From the NCBI RefSeq assembly GCF_025370755.1, contig NZ_JAMXFC010000010.1, positions 62,001-126,000 on the forward strand: 64,000 nucleotides of DNA. The letters run 5' to 3'. This stretch comes from Laspinema sp. D2d (GTDB lineage Bacteria > Cyanobacteriota > Cyanobacteriia > Cyanobacteriales > Laspinemataceae). Position 1 is the first letter of the stretch; every line of letters begins with the position of its first letter. Made by a program: the position numbers and the translations under genes. The notes under the pieces were generated by a model, which ran no database searches, had not been told where the DNA came from, and saw only the letters and a program-made list of their open reading frames with translations. Shown one piece after another: positions 16,022 through 25,410 of this stretch.

Positions 16022-17263
16022 ATGAGTGTTTCAACGGTTTCTGCAAAAGGGCGAGAACAACAAGACAAGCAGATTGCCCGGTTTATTAAATTTAGTGTGA
16101 TGGGGTCAGCGGTGGTGCATCTGGCGGCCCTGGCATTTGTGGTGCCTATGATTAATTTAAAATCGGAGGAAACGGAGGATCCGATTGAATTTATCGTGTT
16201 GGAAGAGTCTACACCAACCCCGGAAGAGTTGATGCCGGAATCGGAGACGATCGCATCTGCCACCCCCGAGGCGATCGCCCCACCGGAAACCCTAGAATCT
16301 GCCACCCCAGAACCCATTGAGGAAGTGACATCCGAACCGGAAACCTTAGAATCTGCCACCCCAGAACCCATTCAGCAACTGACGCCGGAAGCAGAAACCC
16401 TAGAATCTGCCACCCCAGAACCCCTTGAGGAAGTGATGCCTGAACCGGAGGTCCTCGAATCAGCGACTCCGGAACCCACGCTGGAACCCGAACCCCTGGA
16501 TGGAGGGCAGGAAACCCTAAGTGCCGAAGTACCAGAACCCATAGAAACGCCGCCATCGGATATCCAAGCAGAACCGTTACCGGGACAGAGGCCCCCGGAA
16601 GCGATTCCCGACCCAGCCCCCATGCCGCCCCAGGAGATGTCTCCCTTGACGAATTCTTCCCCTTTGGACCCTGGGCATAATTCCCGAATTACTAATTCTA
16701 ATAATATCCCACCGGGTTCAACGCCGACGGAATCCGTTACTCCAGAACGATTGCCGCAGGTCCCCGATGTGAAGATTGTCACGGAAACCCAGGGACTGCC
16801 CTCGCCGGTTAGATATGAGTCGCCGTTCAATCCTGGGGTGATTGTCTCGGGGGAATCCGAGGACCCTTGGGAGTCGAATCTCGATCGCCTATCGGAACCC
16901 TCGAAGGAGACTGGGGGGACTCCCGAGGAAAACGAGGGTCAATTCCCGGAGGGTGAAGCAGATTCCACCCCAAGCGAGACTAGAGATTTGGAAAATGAAT
17001 CCGAACTCGATGGGACGATCGCCTGTCGTCGTTGCGATCCGCCCCCCTATCCGGAAATTGCCCTAGCTAATGCCTGGGAAGGAACGGTCATTCTGATCGC
17101 CGATATTGCCCCAGATGGGACGGTGATTTCATTGGACATTCAGCACCCCAGTAGTTATCCGATCCTGGATAATGCAGCTAAAGAGCAAGTTAAAACTTGG
17201 ATATTCGACCCTTCAGAAGGGGGTCAACAGGGGCTGGTGATTCCAGTCCTGTTTGCACTTTAA
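16022..17263 (+). CDS. TonB family energy-transducer-like protein with Pro/Glu repeats
   Basis: Protein of 413 residues. One N-terminal membrane helix (about 21-43, 'FSVMGSAVVHLAALAFVVPM') is followed by a long acidic Pro/Glu-rich periplasmic stretch (about 50-330) and a C-terminal TonB domain (about 335-413) with 'PYPEIALANAWEGTVILIADIAPDGTV' (about 340-366) and 'LDNAAKEQVKTWIFDP'. TonB proteins carry proton-motive energy from ExbB-ExbD to outer-membrane transporters. exbB/exbD are 35 kb away in this window, so if they partner it is in trans. The linker includes four 18-residue repeats with 'ESATPEP'. A GGAG ribosome site precedes the ATG. Confidence 0.85.
   Translation: MSVSTVSAKGREQQDKQIARFIKFSVMGSAVVHLAALAFVVPMINLKSEETEDPIEFIVLEESTPTPEELMPESETIASATPEAIAPPETLESATPEPIEEVTSEPETLESATPEPIQQLTPEAETLESATPEPLEEVMPEPEVLESATPEPTLEPEPLDGGQETLSAEVPEPIETPPSDIQAEPLPGQRPPEAIPDPAPMPPQEMSPLTNSSPLDPGHNSRITNSNNIPPGSTPTESVTPERLPQVPDVKIVTETQGLPSPVRYESPFNPGVIVSGESEDPWESNLDRLSEPSKETGGTPEENEGQFPEGEADSTPSETRDLENESELDGTIACRRCDPPPYPEIALANAWEGTVILIADIAPDGTVISLDIQHPSSYPILDNAAKEQVKTWIFDPSEGGQQGLVIPVLFAL
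16286..16501 (+). repeat. Four 54-bp tandem repeats in the TonB-like gene
   Basis: Units beginning GAAACCCTAGAATCTGCC recur at 16286, 16340 and 16394, with a diverged fourth copy at 16448; the spacing is exactly 54 bp. They encode 18-residue blocks with 'LESATPEP' that lengthen the acidic periplasm-spanning linker. Slippage or unequal exchange could change linker length without breaking the frame. Confidence 0.85.
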
Positions 17264-17296
17264 AGCGGTGATGTTGCTGAAAATAGAGGAACAGGA

Positions 17297-17398
17297 ATGA
17301 TGGAGAGTGGAAATTGGCAGGAATGGGTAACCGTTTGGGGTTATTTGGGCTTTACCTTGTTCATTATGGGCTGCATTTGGGTGGCAGGGAAACGATAG
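17297..17398 (+). CDS. Small single-pass membrane peptide (33 residues)
   Basis: A 33-codon frame beginning ATGATGGAG behind 'AGAGGAACAGGA' encodes MMESGNWQEW followed by a hydrophobic helix 'VWGYLGFTLFIMGCIWVAG' and ends KR-stop. It sits 33 bases after the TonB-like gene in the same direction. The good ribosome site, single predicted helix and positive C-terminus suggest a real small membrane protein, but I recognise no family. Confidence 0.5.
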   Translation: MMESGNWQEWVTVWGYLGFTLFIMGCIWVAGKR

Positions 17399-17474
17399 GC
17401 GATCGCATCGCGATGATCGCTGATGGGTGCGTTTGAAGAAATCGCAAAAGTCTCCACCCAGACTGGGGAAGACA

Positions 17475-20400
17475 ATGCCAAAATTGAAGTTAGAGACAGG
17501 CTTACTCATTCGACCCTATTCTGCTATGAAACACAATCAAGAAGCCCTGGACGGCAGCGAAGGGCGATCTCATCAACTTCTGGCAGCCCTGCCCGTGGGG
17601 GTGGCCCTGATTAACCCCGAGGGCAACCTCGCTTATACCAATCCTTATTTCCAGCAGTTGCTGGGGCCAGAGGACTGGGGCGGGGAGGACCACCCAGAAC
17701 CGAGGAGGGCTTCCTGGGGAGGTCCTCACCCTTGGCGGCGATCGCTCTTAGGAGAACCCCTGACCATTGAGACGCTCTACCATCATCACAAAGGTGAAAA
17801 AATTGCCCTAGAACTGCGATCGGTGCCGGTTTGGGATGACCGGGGCGCAATTACGGGCGCACTGATGACGGTGGTTGAAAGGGGCGATCGCCTCGACGCC
17901 GGGGATGAGGGTCTTAACCCGAACTTCTTTGAGGAGATAGAGACTACAGCCCCGGATCAGCTTAGTTGTAATAAGTTTTGTACCACGGTTCTGGAACATC
18001 CCGATACGTTGATCTACTGTGCTAAGGTCTCTCATCGTCATCCTTGGCAGTATCAATATTGTTCTCCTAGTGCCGAGGCGGTTTTTGGTTATACATCAAT
18101 GGAATTGTTAACTCAACCAAGTTTATGGGAGTCACACATCGACCCCCAAGACCGCGCCGCAGTGGTTCAACCGGCGATCGCACAACTTACGGGGGGAGTT
18201 CAACTCACATTAGAGTATCGATTTCAGCATAAAAATGGCAATTGGCGCTGGATTTCCCAGACCTTTAAAGTGCAACCCGAGGCGACGATTGATGCCTGGG
18301 GAGTGACGGGAATTGCCTTAGATATAACCGAACGCAAACAGGCAGAGGAAGCCCTTCGGGACAGTAAACAGCGCTATGCGGCACTAGCTAACGCTTCGCC
18401 CGTCGGCATTTTTCGCACCGATCTCCAGGGCAATTGCCTCTATGGAAACGATCGCAGTTTTGAAATGATTGGCTTATCGGAACAAGAGTCAATGGGACTC
18501 GGGTGGATGAAAACCTTACATCCCCAAGACTCGGATCTCGTGATAACAAGTTGGTTAAAATTTGTCCAGCAGGGGATTCCGTTTAATTGTGAGTATCGCT
18601 TTCTGCGACCCAATGGTACTCTCGTTTGGGTCGTCGGACAAGCGGGAGTGGAAAAAGATGCAGAAGGCAGGCCCGTAGGGTATGTCGGCACGGTTACAGA
18701 TATTACAGAACGTAAACAAGTCCAAGCAGCACTACAAGTATCAGAGGAACGACTCAAAGCCTTGTTGGAGAACGTATCAGTGCTGATTTCGAGTATCCGG
18801 GTGGCTCAAGACCGCACTTGGGAGTATGAGTATATCTCCCCTGGGGCGGCGGCTTTGGTTGGATTCACGGCGTCAGAACTGTTAGCGGAACCGGACCTCT
18901 GGCGATCGCGGTTACCCAAGGAGGATTTAGATACTCTTCTGGTTAATTTAGAACGGGTCTTTGTGGAAAAGGCGATCGAAGTTGAATATCGATTTTGGCA
19001 TAAAAACGGCGAGTTGCGATGGTTATTACAAACCCTGATTTCCCGCTGGGATGAAACCGCCAACTGCTGGATAATTACCGGCGTTACCCGAGATATTACG
19101 GAACGAAAACAAGCCGAACAACTGTTGGCGGATTACAATCGCACCTTAGAAATGCAAGTGCGCGATCGCACCGATGAACTCGCCCAAATCAATCAACGTT
19201 TAGAGCAAGAAATCCGCGATCGCCAAGAAATTGAAGTTTCTCTGCGCAAAAGCGAACAGACATTATCCGCCATTGTGGAAAATGTGGGGGCCTGCATTTA
19301 CATCAAAAATTTAAACAGTCAATATATTTATATTAATCGGTTAGGGGTGGAATTACTAGGCGGAGTCAAGGAAGAAATTATTGGATTTGATGATTTCAAA
19401 TTTTTCTCTTCGGAAATGGCTCACCTTGTGCAAAAAAAAGACCGAGAAGTGATAGAAACGGGCAGCATTATCCAGTCTTATGATATCGGGGTGATTAAAC
19501 AGAGCCAAGAATTGCACCACTATTTAACCCGCAAAGTTCCCCTGAAAAATCCCGATGGCACCCTCTATGCCATCTGTGGAATTTCTACAGATATTACGGA
19601 ACTCAAACAAACGGAAACCGCCCTGCGTTTAAGCGAAGAACGGATACAAGCCCTTTTGAATGCGATTCCTGATATGATGTTCCGGCAACGGATTGATGGA
19701 ACCTATCTGGATGTCCAATGTCAAGACAAGATTTTCAATCTCCCCCCAAAAGAGCTAATTGGCAGAAATTTGCGCGAATTTCCCATCCCTGAATCCATCA
19801 AAATGAATTTGTTTGAACGGTTCCAACGGGCAGTGCAAACCGGAACCTTGCAAACCTATGAGCATCAAATGGAACAATCAGATGGGATACATCACTACGA
19901 AGCCCGCATTGTCAAAAGCGGGGTAGACGAAGTGGTTTGTATTGTCCGGAATGTCACAGAACGCAAGCGTGCAGAAGCCGCTTTACATGAAAGCGAAGAA
20001 CGGTATCGATCGGTCATTGCCGCAATGGCGGAGGGAGTTGTCTTACAGGAGGCCACCGGAGAAATTCGCACTTGTAATGCAAGTGCCGAACGGATTCTCG
20101 GGTTATCTCAAGAACAAATGATGGGAAAAACCTCCCTAGACATCGGCTGGCGGGCAATTCGCGAAGATGGTTCTCCGTTCCCGGGACCTGAACATCCCGC
20201 AATGGTGACCCTAGCCACGGGGGAACCTTGTACGAATGTCGTCATGGGGGTGCATAAACCCGATGGTAGCTTAACTTGGATTTCTATCAACTCTCAACCG
20301 TTATTTCACTGGGGAGAAGACCGTCCAAGGGCGGTGGTGGCTTCGTTTTCTGACATTACCGATCGCTTTGAGGTGCAACAAGTCCTGCGCCATAATGAGG

Positions 20401-22664
20401 CCCGCTATCGGGCGATTTTAGAGGATCAGACTGAGTTGATTGTGCGATTTATGCCCGATGGCATGGTCACCTTTGTCAATGAAGCCTTTTGCCGATTTTT
20501 TGGGGTGACCCAAGACGAGGCGATCGCCCATCACTATGAACCGGCGATCAAAGCAGAGGACCGGGAATCCGTGGCCCAGGTCCTCGACGAAATCTCACCT
20601 CAAAATCCAGTAGTAACCTTTGAAAATCGGGCGATCGCCCGGGGAGAACTCCGCTGGACTCAGTGGGTAACTCGCGGCATCTTTGATGAATTGGGTCGGA
20701 TTCTGGAATACCAAGCAGTTGGACGGGATATCAGCGATCGCAAACAAATCGAAGAGGCGTTAAGCACGAGTCAGCATTTTCTCCAAAAAGTCGCTGATGC
20801 CATTCCACATATTTTATATTTGCGCGACCTTTCTACCAACACCAGCGTTTATCTCAATCAGCAATCCCTTTATATTTTAGGCTACTCTGCTGCTGAACTA
20901 GGGAATGCCACCCCTGAATGGTCTCTCGAACGGTATCATCCCGAGGATCAATCTTTATTTTCCCAGGGAACTGCTCGCTTTCTCTCACTTCAAGATAGTG
21001 ACGTCCTGTCTACAGAATACCGATTCCGGCACAAAAAGGGCGATTGGCGGTGGTTGAATACCCGAGAAGTGGTCTTTTCCCGCAATCCTCAAGGAATCCC
21101 TACGCACATCCTGGGTTCCGTTGAAGATATTACCCCCCGTAAACTTGCCGAAACGCAACTCGAACGGGCCAAAGATGCGGCAGAAGCAGCCAATCGGGCT
21201 AAAAGTGCTTTCCTCGCCAACATGAGTCATGAATTAAGAACGCCCCTCACCGCTATTTTAGGCTTTTCTCAACTGATTAGTATGGGTGCAAATCTCACCC
21301 AACAACAGCAAGAACACCTCACCATTGTTCGCAAAAGTGGGGAACATCTCCTCGATCTGATTGAACGGGTCCTTGACCTTTCCAAAATTGAGGCAGGGAC
21401 CATGACCCTTAGTGAAAATGATTTTGACCTATACAGGTTATTAATCGATGTCCAGAATATGTTTTCTTTAAAAGCGAAAGAAAAAGGATTACTTCTCCTG
21501 ATGAATTCCGAGGTAAATGTTCCCCAATATATTAGAACCGATGAAGTAAAATTGCGTCAAATCTTAATTAATTTACTGGGAAATGCCATTAAATTTACTG
21601 CTGAAGGTGAGGTATCGTTACGAGTTAGCCGTTTGGAAAAAGAATCCGACAATAGTTCAGGTTCGGATAAACATCAATTGACCATTTGCTTTGAAGTCTC
21701 TGATACAGGAATCGGTATTGATCCTTGGTACTTTGAACATCTTTTTAAACCCTTTGTTCAAACTGAAGCGGGGATGTATTGCCAAGAAGGAACCGGTTTG
21801 GGACTCAATATTAGCGCTCAATTTATTAGATTAATGGGAGGGAATATCTCCGTCCAAAGCGGTGGAAAATCCTATACAGAAGGGGAGTCATCTTGTGAAC
21901 TGATACTAGACTCACCCTCACCGTTTGGGTCAATTACAACCTTTAAATTTGAGATTCCTGTCCGGGTTGTACCGGGGAGTGACCTTTTAAGAATTAATCA
22001 CTCCTCCCGGGGTCGCTCTATCCCGCCCCAACGACCGGGCTACCGAATGATTGTAGTTGACGATCACGATTATAATAGCCAACTTTTGATGGAAATTCTC
22101 CAACCTTTTGGGTTTGAACTAAAACGAGCGTTGAATGGGGAAGAAGTGCTGGAAATGTGGCCTCAGTTTTTACCCCATTTAATTTGGATGGATATGCGAA
22201 TGCCTAAAATAGATGGGTATGAAGCCACCCGTCGGATTAAAGCTTATTGTCGGAATAATCCTGAAATTCCGGTTCCGGCGATAGTCGCTATTACGGCGAG
22301 TGGTTGGCATTTTGATAAAGCAGAAATTTTGGCAGCCGGTTGTGATGGGTTGATTCGTAAACCCTTTCGAGAAGTCGATATTTTTGAAGCGATCGCCACT
22401 CATTTAGGACTTCCTTTAATTGACTCCAATAGAACCTCTGAGTCTTCGGTTCTCGGAGAGGAACTCATCTCTTTGAAACCATCGGACCTCGCCCATATTC
22501 CCCGCGAACTTCTTGATAATTTATGGAATGGGTTGATTCAAGGGGATTTAGAACTGATTGCTTCAGCGATCGAACAAGTGGGGTTACAAGACGCCGCTTT
22601 AGCGGATGCCCTCCAATCTTTAGCCAATCAGTATCAATTTGAAAAATTGCTGGCCCTGATTTAA
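17475..22664 (+). CDS. Multi-PAS hybrid sensor histidine kinase with C-terminal receiver
   Basis: About 1729 residues, no clear membrane helix. It has about nine PAS/PAC units, each ending in a variant of 'DITERKQ.E.AL' (for example 'ITERKQAEEAL', 'ITELKQTETAL', 'VTERKRAEAAL', 'ISDRKQIEEAL', 'ITPRKLAETQL'). A coiled coil follows the fourth ('EMQVRDRTDELAQINQRLEQE'). The HisKA box is 'NMSHELRTPLTA' (His about 1252); the HATPase has 'NLLGNAIKFT', 'DTGIGI' and 'GTGLGLNIS'. The receiver has 'WMDMRMPKIDGYE' (Asp about 1573) and 'RKPFRE'. A short helical tail closes it. Soluble redox/light/ligand sensing through PAS domains and a phosphorelay is expected; the ligand is unknown. I prefer ATG 17475 behind GGGGA; a GTG at 17427 opens the frame 16 codons earlier without a ribosome site. 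Confidence 0.92.
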   Translation: MPKLKLETGLLIRPYSAMKHNQEALDGSEGRSHQLLAALPVGVALINPEGNLAYTNPYFQQLLGPEDWGGEDHPEPRRASWGGPHPWRRSLLGEPLTIETLYHHHKGEKIALELRSVPVWDDRGAITGALMTVVERGDRLDAGDEGLNPNFFEEIETTAPDQLSCNKFCTTVLEHPDTLIYCAKVSHRHPWQYQYCSPSAEAVFGYTSMELLTQPSLWESHIDPQDRAAVVQPAIAQLTGGVQLTLEYRFQHKNGNWRWISQTFKVQPEATIDAWGVTGIALDITERKQAEEALRDSKQRYAALANASPVGIFRTDLQGNCLYGNDRSFEMIGLSEQESMGLGWMKTLHPQDSDLVITSWLKFVQQGIPFNCEYRFLRPNGTLVWVVGQAGVEKDAEGRPVGYVGTVTDITERKQVQAALQVSEERLKALLENVSVLISSIRVAQDRTWEYEYISPGAAALVGFTASELLAEPDLWRSRLPKEDLDTLLVNLERVFVEKAIEVEYRFWHKNGELRWLLQTLISRWDETANCWIITGVTRDITERKQAEQLLADYNRTLEMQVRDRTDELAQINQRLEQEIRDRQEIEVSLRKSEQTLSAIVENVGACIYIKNLNSQYIYINRLGVELLGGVKEEIIGFDDFKFFSSEMAHLVQKKDREVIETGSIIQSYDIGVIKQSQELHHYLTRKVPLKNPDGTLYAICGISTDITELKQTETALRLSEERIQALLNAIPDMMFRQRIDGTYLDVQCQDKIFNLPPKELIGRNLREFPIPESIKMNLFERFQRAVQTGTLQTYEHQMEQSDGIHHYEARIVKSGVDEVVCIVRNVTERKRAEAALHESEERYRSVIAAMAEGVVLQEATGEIRTCNASAERILGLSQEQMMGKTSLDIGWRAIREDGSPFPGPEHPAMVTLATGEPCTNVVMGVHKPDGSLTWISINSQPLFHWGEDRPRAVVASFSDITDRFEVQQVLRHNEARYRAILEDQTELIVRFMPDGMVTFVNEAFCRFFGVTQDEAIAHHYEPAIKAEDRESVAQVLDEISPQNPVVTFENRAIARGELRWTQWVTRGIFDELGRILEYQAVGRDISDRKQIEEALSTSQHFLQKVADAIPHILYLRDLSTNTSVYLNQQSLYILGYSAAELGNATPEWSLERYHPEDQSLFSQGTARFLSLQDSDVLSTEYRFRHKKGDWRWLNTREVVFSRNPQGIPTHILGSVEDITPRKLAETQLERAKDAAEAANRAKSAFLANMSHELRTPLTAILGFSQLISMGANLTQQQQEHLTIVRKSGEHLLDLIERVLDLSKIEAGTMTLSENDFDLYRLLIDVQNMFSLKAKEKGLLLLMNSEVNVPQYIRTDEVKLRQILINLLGNAIKFTAEGEVSLRVSRLEKESDNSSGSDKHQLTICFEVSDTGIGIDPWYFEHLFKPFVQTEAGMYCQEGTGLGLNISAQFIRLMGGNISVQSGGKSYTEGESSCELILDSPSPFGSITTFKFEIPVRVVPGSDLLRINHSSRGRSIPPQRPGYRMIVVDDHDYNSQLLMEILQPFGFELKRALNGEEVLEMWPQFLPHLIWMDMRMPKIDGYEATRRIKAYCRNNPEIPVPAIVAITASGWHFDKAEILAAGCDGLIRKPFREVDIFEAIATHLGLPLIDSNRTSESSVLGEELISLKPSDLAHIPRELLDNLWNGLIQGDLELIASAIEQVGLQDAALADALQSLANQYQFEKLLALI

Positions 22665-23691
22665 AGTTAAAGTTATCTCAAGAGATGCTCGCCCACTATT
22701 CTATCTAGGAAACTGTTCCGATATAATAATACAAGCCTTTTTAATACCCAATTTAGTGGTTAAAACCCTGTTTCCTCCAGCGCAGACTAAGTCAGGATTT
22801 GTCCCTGTAGCCCACCCTAAATGGTGTAATTTGTAGAGAGTTTTAAAACCTAGACTTTGCTTCAATTGATTTTGATTAATCAGCGGCATTTGAATAAGAA
22901 CAATCTAGCTCAATCTCCCTTTTTAACCCAGATTAAAGGGGGTAATATTCGGGGAATCCTCAAGTGAACTTGTAGAAAAGGAAACGGTATCCAAAAGGGA
23001 GTGCGGGTAGACTTTGGGGAAGGAAAGTGGTAATGTTAAAATAGGGTTGACAAAGCCGGGAAAATCATCCAGTTGCGCTCAGATCACGCGACGGTTGCTG
23101 AAGAGGGAAATAAGGGGCGATCGCCTCTTTCAAACCCTAACCCTGACTGAGTGTAATCCTTTCATCCTACTCACGAGGGGGTTCATTGAAACTTCGTCGG
23201 GTTAACGAAAGGCATCTGGAATCGGAGAATATCCCCTCTATCTTAAGATAGAGGATAGGGGGAGAGGATGAGATAAATAGGACAAGAAACCCTCTGACCC
23301 TAATCGGTTACGGATTAGCCGAATCTTGTGAAGAAATCCGATTTGTCTTCCCATGACTGAAGCGAACTCGTAGAACCTTTGAGTAGAGCACCGGAGATTC
23401 AAAAAAAGGGATGGAAAAGTTAGGGATAAAAACTTTGATTGATTTTTCAAGCCCCCAAATCTGCTATCATTAAAGAAAAACCCCAATTAACCCCCTGATT
23501 TTTTGATGAATCCCTGTTAGAATTATTCAAATTTGCAATAATTGCTCCCCCCATCCCGGGAAAGCAGGAGAGGCTCGGTTTTTGAAACAGATTGAAAGGA
23601 TAGAAAATTAAAATAAAATTATTCAACCTAACATCTCACAAAAATTCAGGAGAATAGTCCTTATTCTCAAAAGACAGGAGTGACTCAATCA
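22665..23691. other. Gap of about 1 kb between two signalling genes
   Basis: Only short, unconvincing open frames are present. It contains a perfect 20-bp palindrome at 23235-23254 (CCTCTATCTTAAGATAGAGG) and several degenerate GGGG-rich stretches like the dispersed repeats elsewhere in the window. The promoter of the downstream diguanylate cyclase should lie in its right part. Confidence 0.5.
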
Positions 23692-25212
23692 ATGATGAAT
23701 CAGCGGTTTGCATCCAACCCCAACCCCAAAGCTAATGTATTAGTAGTTGACGATACCCCCGTCAACCTTTTGCTTTTGAATCAAATCCTTTGCCGAAACA
23801 ATTATAAAATTAGAGTTGCTCCGAATGGAAAAATGGCATTAAAATCGGTTTTAGCCAACCCCCCAGATTTGATTTTGTTAGATATTAAAATGCCAGATAT
23901 GGACGGGTATGAAGTGTGTCAAAAACTCAAATCCGATCCCCGAACCGAAGAAATTCCTATCATTTTTATTAGTGCTTTAGATGGGGCAATTGATAAAGTA
24001 ACGGCTTTTAACTTAGGGGGAGTAGACTATATCACAAAACCCTTTGAGCCGGTGGAAGTGTTGGCGCGGATTGAACATCAATTACGCCTGCGCGAATTGA
24101 TGGTAGAACTCAAGTCTAAAAATGCTCAATTACAACTCCTATTAACCACCACCCAATCCATTAGTGAAGCGGTGGATATAGACTCAGCTTTATCCATTAT
24201 TTTAGAAAAAGTTTGTCTAACCCTAGGTTGGGACTTTGGTGAAGCTTGGATGCCTGATGAATCAGCCACTAAACTGGTATATGGGCAGGCGTGGTATGGG
24301 AATGATACCAAACTTGCTGAATTTCATGATTACAGCAAAACCCAGGATATTTTTCAAGGGCGGGGATTTGCAGCCCAGATTTGGCAGGAGCAAGATTTAA
24401 AATGGATTGCTGATGCCTCTCAGGAAGAGTCTGAGATGTTTTCTCGGGCCGATATGGCCGCAACCGCTGGACTAAAAGGAATGCTTGGTATTCCTATTTT
24501 GCTACAGGATAGTACCACGGGGGATCACTCAGAAGTGTTAGCCGTGTTGGTATTTTTTCAAAAAAATGAAATGGAACCGGACCGGCGATCGCTGGAATTG
24601 CTCCAAGCGGTTGCCAGTCAGTTAGGGTCAATGATTCAGCGTAAAAAAACCGAGGCTGCGTTAAAAAAAGCCAATTTAGAATTAGAACGCCTAGCTAATT
24701 TAGATAGTTTAACCCAAGTCGCTAATCGCCGTCGCTTTGATGAATATCTCGATTGTGAATGGAATCGCGCCCAACGGGAAAAACATCCGCTTTCTTTAAT
24801 TTTATTTGACCTGGACTATTTTAAATCCTATAACGATTACTACGGACACCAAGCAGGCGATCGCTGTTTGCAACAAGTGGCCCAATCCGCAGGGAGTGCA
24901 GTTACCCACAAAACCGATTTACTTGCTCGTTATGGGGGCGAAGAGTTTGTTATCATTTTACCCAATACCCAGGGTTCCGGGGCGCTTAAGGTGGCTGAAA
25001 CCATTCGAGATCGCCTCAAACAGTTGCAAATCCCTCACTTAGATTCCCAAGTCAGTCCTTGGGTCACCGTCAGTCTGGGGATCGCTACCACCATTCCCAC
25101 GGACTCGGAGAGACCCGAATTGTTAATTGCTGCCGCTGATGCCGCCCTCTATGAAGCCAAATCGGAAGGGCGCGATCGGGCTATTCTCAAAGCACTCCCC
25201 CTAGACCCTTGA
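23692..25212 (+). CDS. Response regulator: REC-GAF-GGDEF diguanylate cyclase
   Basis: About 506 residues. The receiver domain (about 16-130) has 'VLVVDDTPVNLLLL', phospho-acceptor Asp64 in 'LILLDIKMPDMDGYE' and 'GGVDYITKPFEP'. A short coiled coil leads to a GAF domain (about 165-320). The GGDEF domain (about 345-500) has 'DSLTQVANRRRFDEYL' and the active motif 'RYGGEEFVIILPN' (about 413-425). The inhibitory RxxD site five residues before GGEEF reads HKTD, so product feedback inhibition is probably weak or absent. It would make c-di-GMP in response to phosphorylation, perhaps by the hybrid kinase upstream. I prefer ATG 23692, 11 bases after AGGAG; a GTG at 23680 overlaps that ribosome site. 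Confidence 0.9.
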   Translation: MMNQRFASNPNPKANVLVVDDTPVNLLLLNQILCRNNYKIRVAPNGKMALKSVLANPPDLILLDIKMPDMDGYEVCQKLKSDPRTEEIPIIFISALDGAIDKVTAFNLGGVDYITKPFEPVEVLARIEHQLRLRELMVELKSKNAQLQLLLTTTQSISEAVDIDSALSIILEKVCLTLGWDFGEAWMPDESATKLVYGQAWYGNDTKLAEFHDYSKTQDIFQGRGFAAQIWQEQDLKWIADASQEESEMFSRADMAATAGLKGMLGIPILLQDSTTGDHSEVLAVLVFFQKNEMEPDRRSLELLQAVASQLGSMIQRKKTEAALKKANLELERLANLDSLTQVANRRRFDEYLDCEWNRAQREKHPLSLILFDLDYFKSYNDYYGHQAGDRCLQQVAQSAGSAVTHKTDLLARYGGEEFVIILPNTQGSGALKVAETIRDRLKQLQIPHLDSQVSPWVTVSLGIATTIPTDSERPELLIAAADAALYEAKSEGRDRAILKALPLDP

Positions 25213-25342
25213 CGGCTCAATCTGTGTCAGCGCTAACCCCCAGAATAGCCTTCCCCAGGCATTTTCCAACTCATGCCTCTCAGTTGGCACAAATTGCGAT
25301 AAAGTAGTCCTGGGGTCTCACCCGTTACCGGGTTCACCCCAG

Positions 25343-25372
25343 AAAAAATCCCGACTGCGGAGGCGGGTTTTT
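25343..25372 (+). terminator. Probable terminator after the diguanylate cyclase
   Basis: An A-rich left arm AAAAAATCCCG and a right arm CGGGTTTTT pair across a ~10-base loop, ending in a T run. It lies 130 bp after the stop and ahead of the GTPase gene. Confidence 0.5.
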
Positions 25373-25410
25373 AATCCAAGCATCATCGATTCGTCGTTTT
25401 TATACAACAG

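Noticed and set aside
16209-16830. Long minus-strand frames opposite the TonB-like gene
   Set aside because: They are antisense artefacts of its Pro/Glu repeats.
22701-22889. Minus-strand 62-codon frame in the 1-kb gap
   Set aside because: No domain or ribosome site; gap treated as non-coding.
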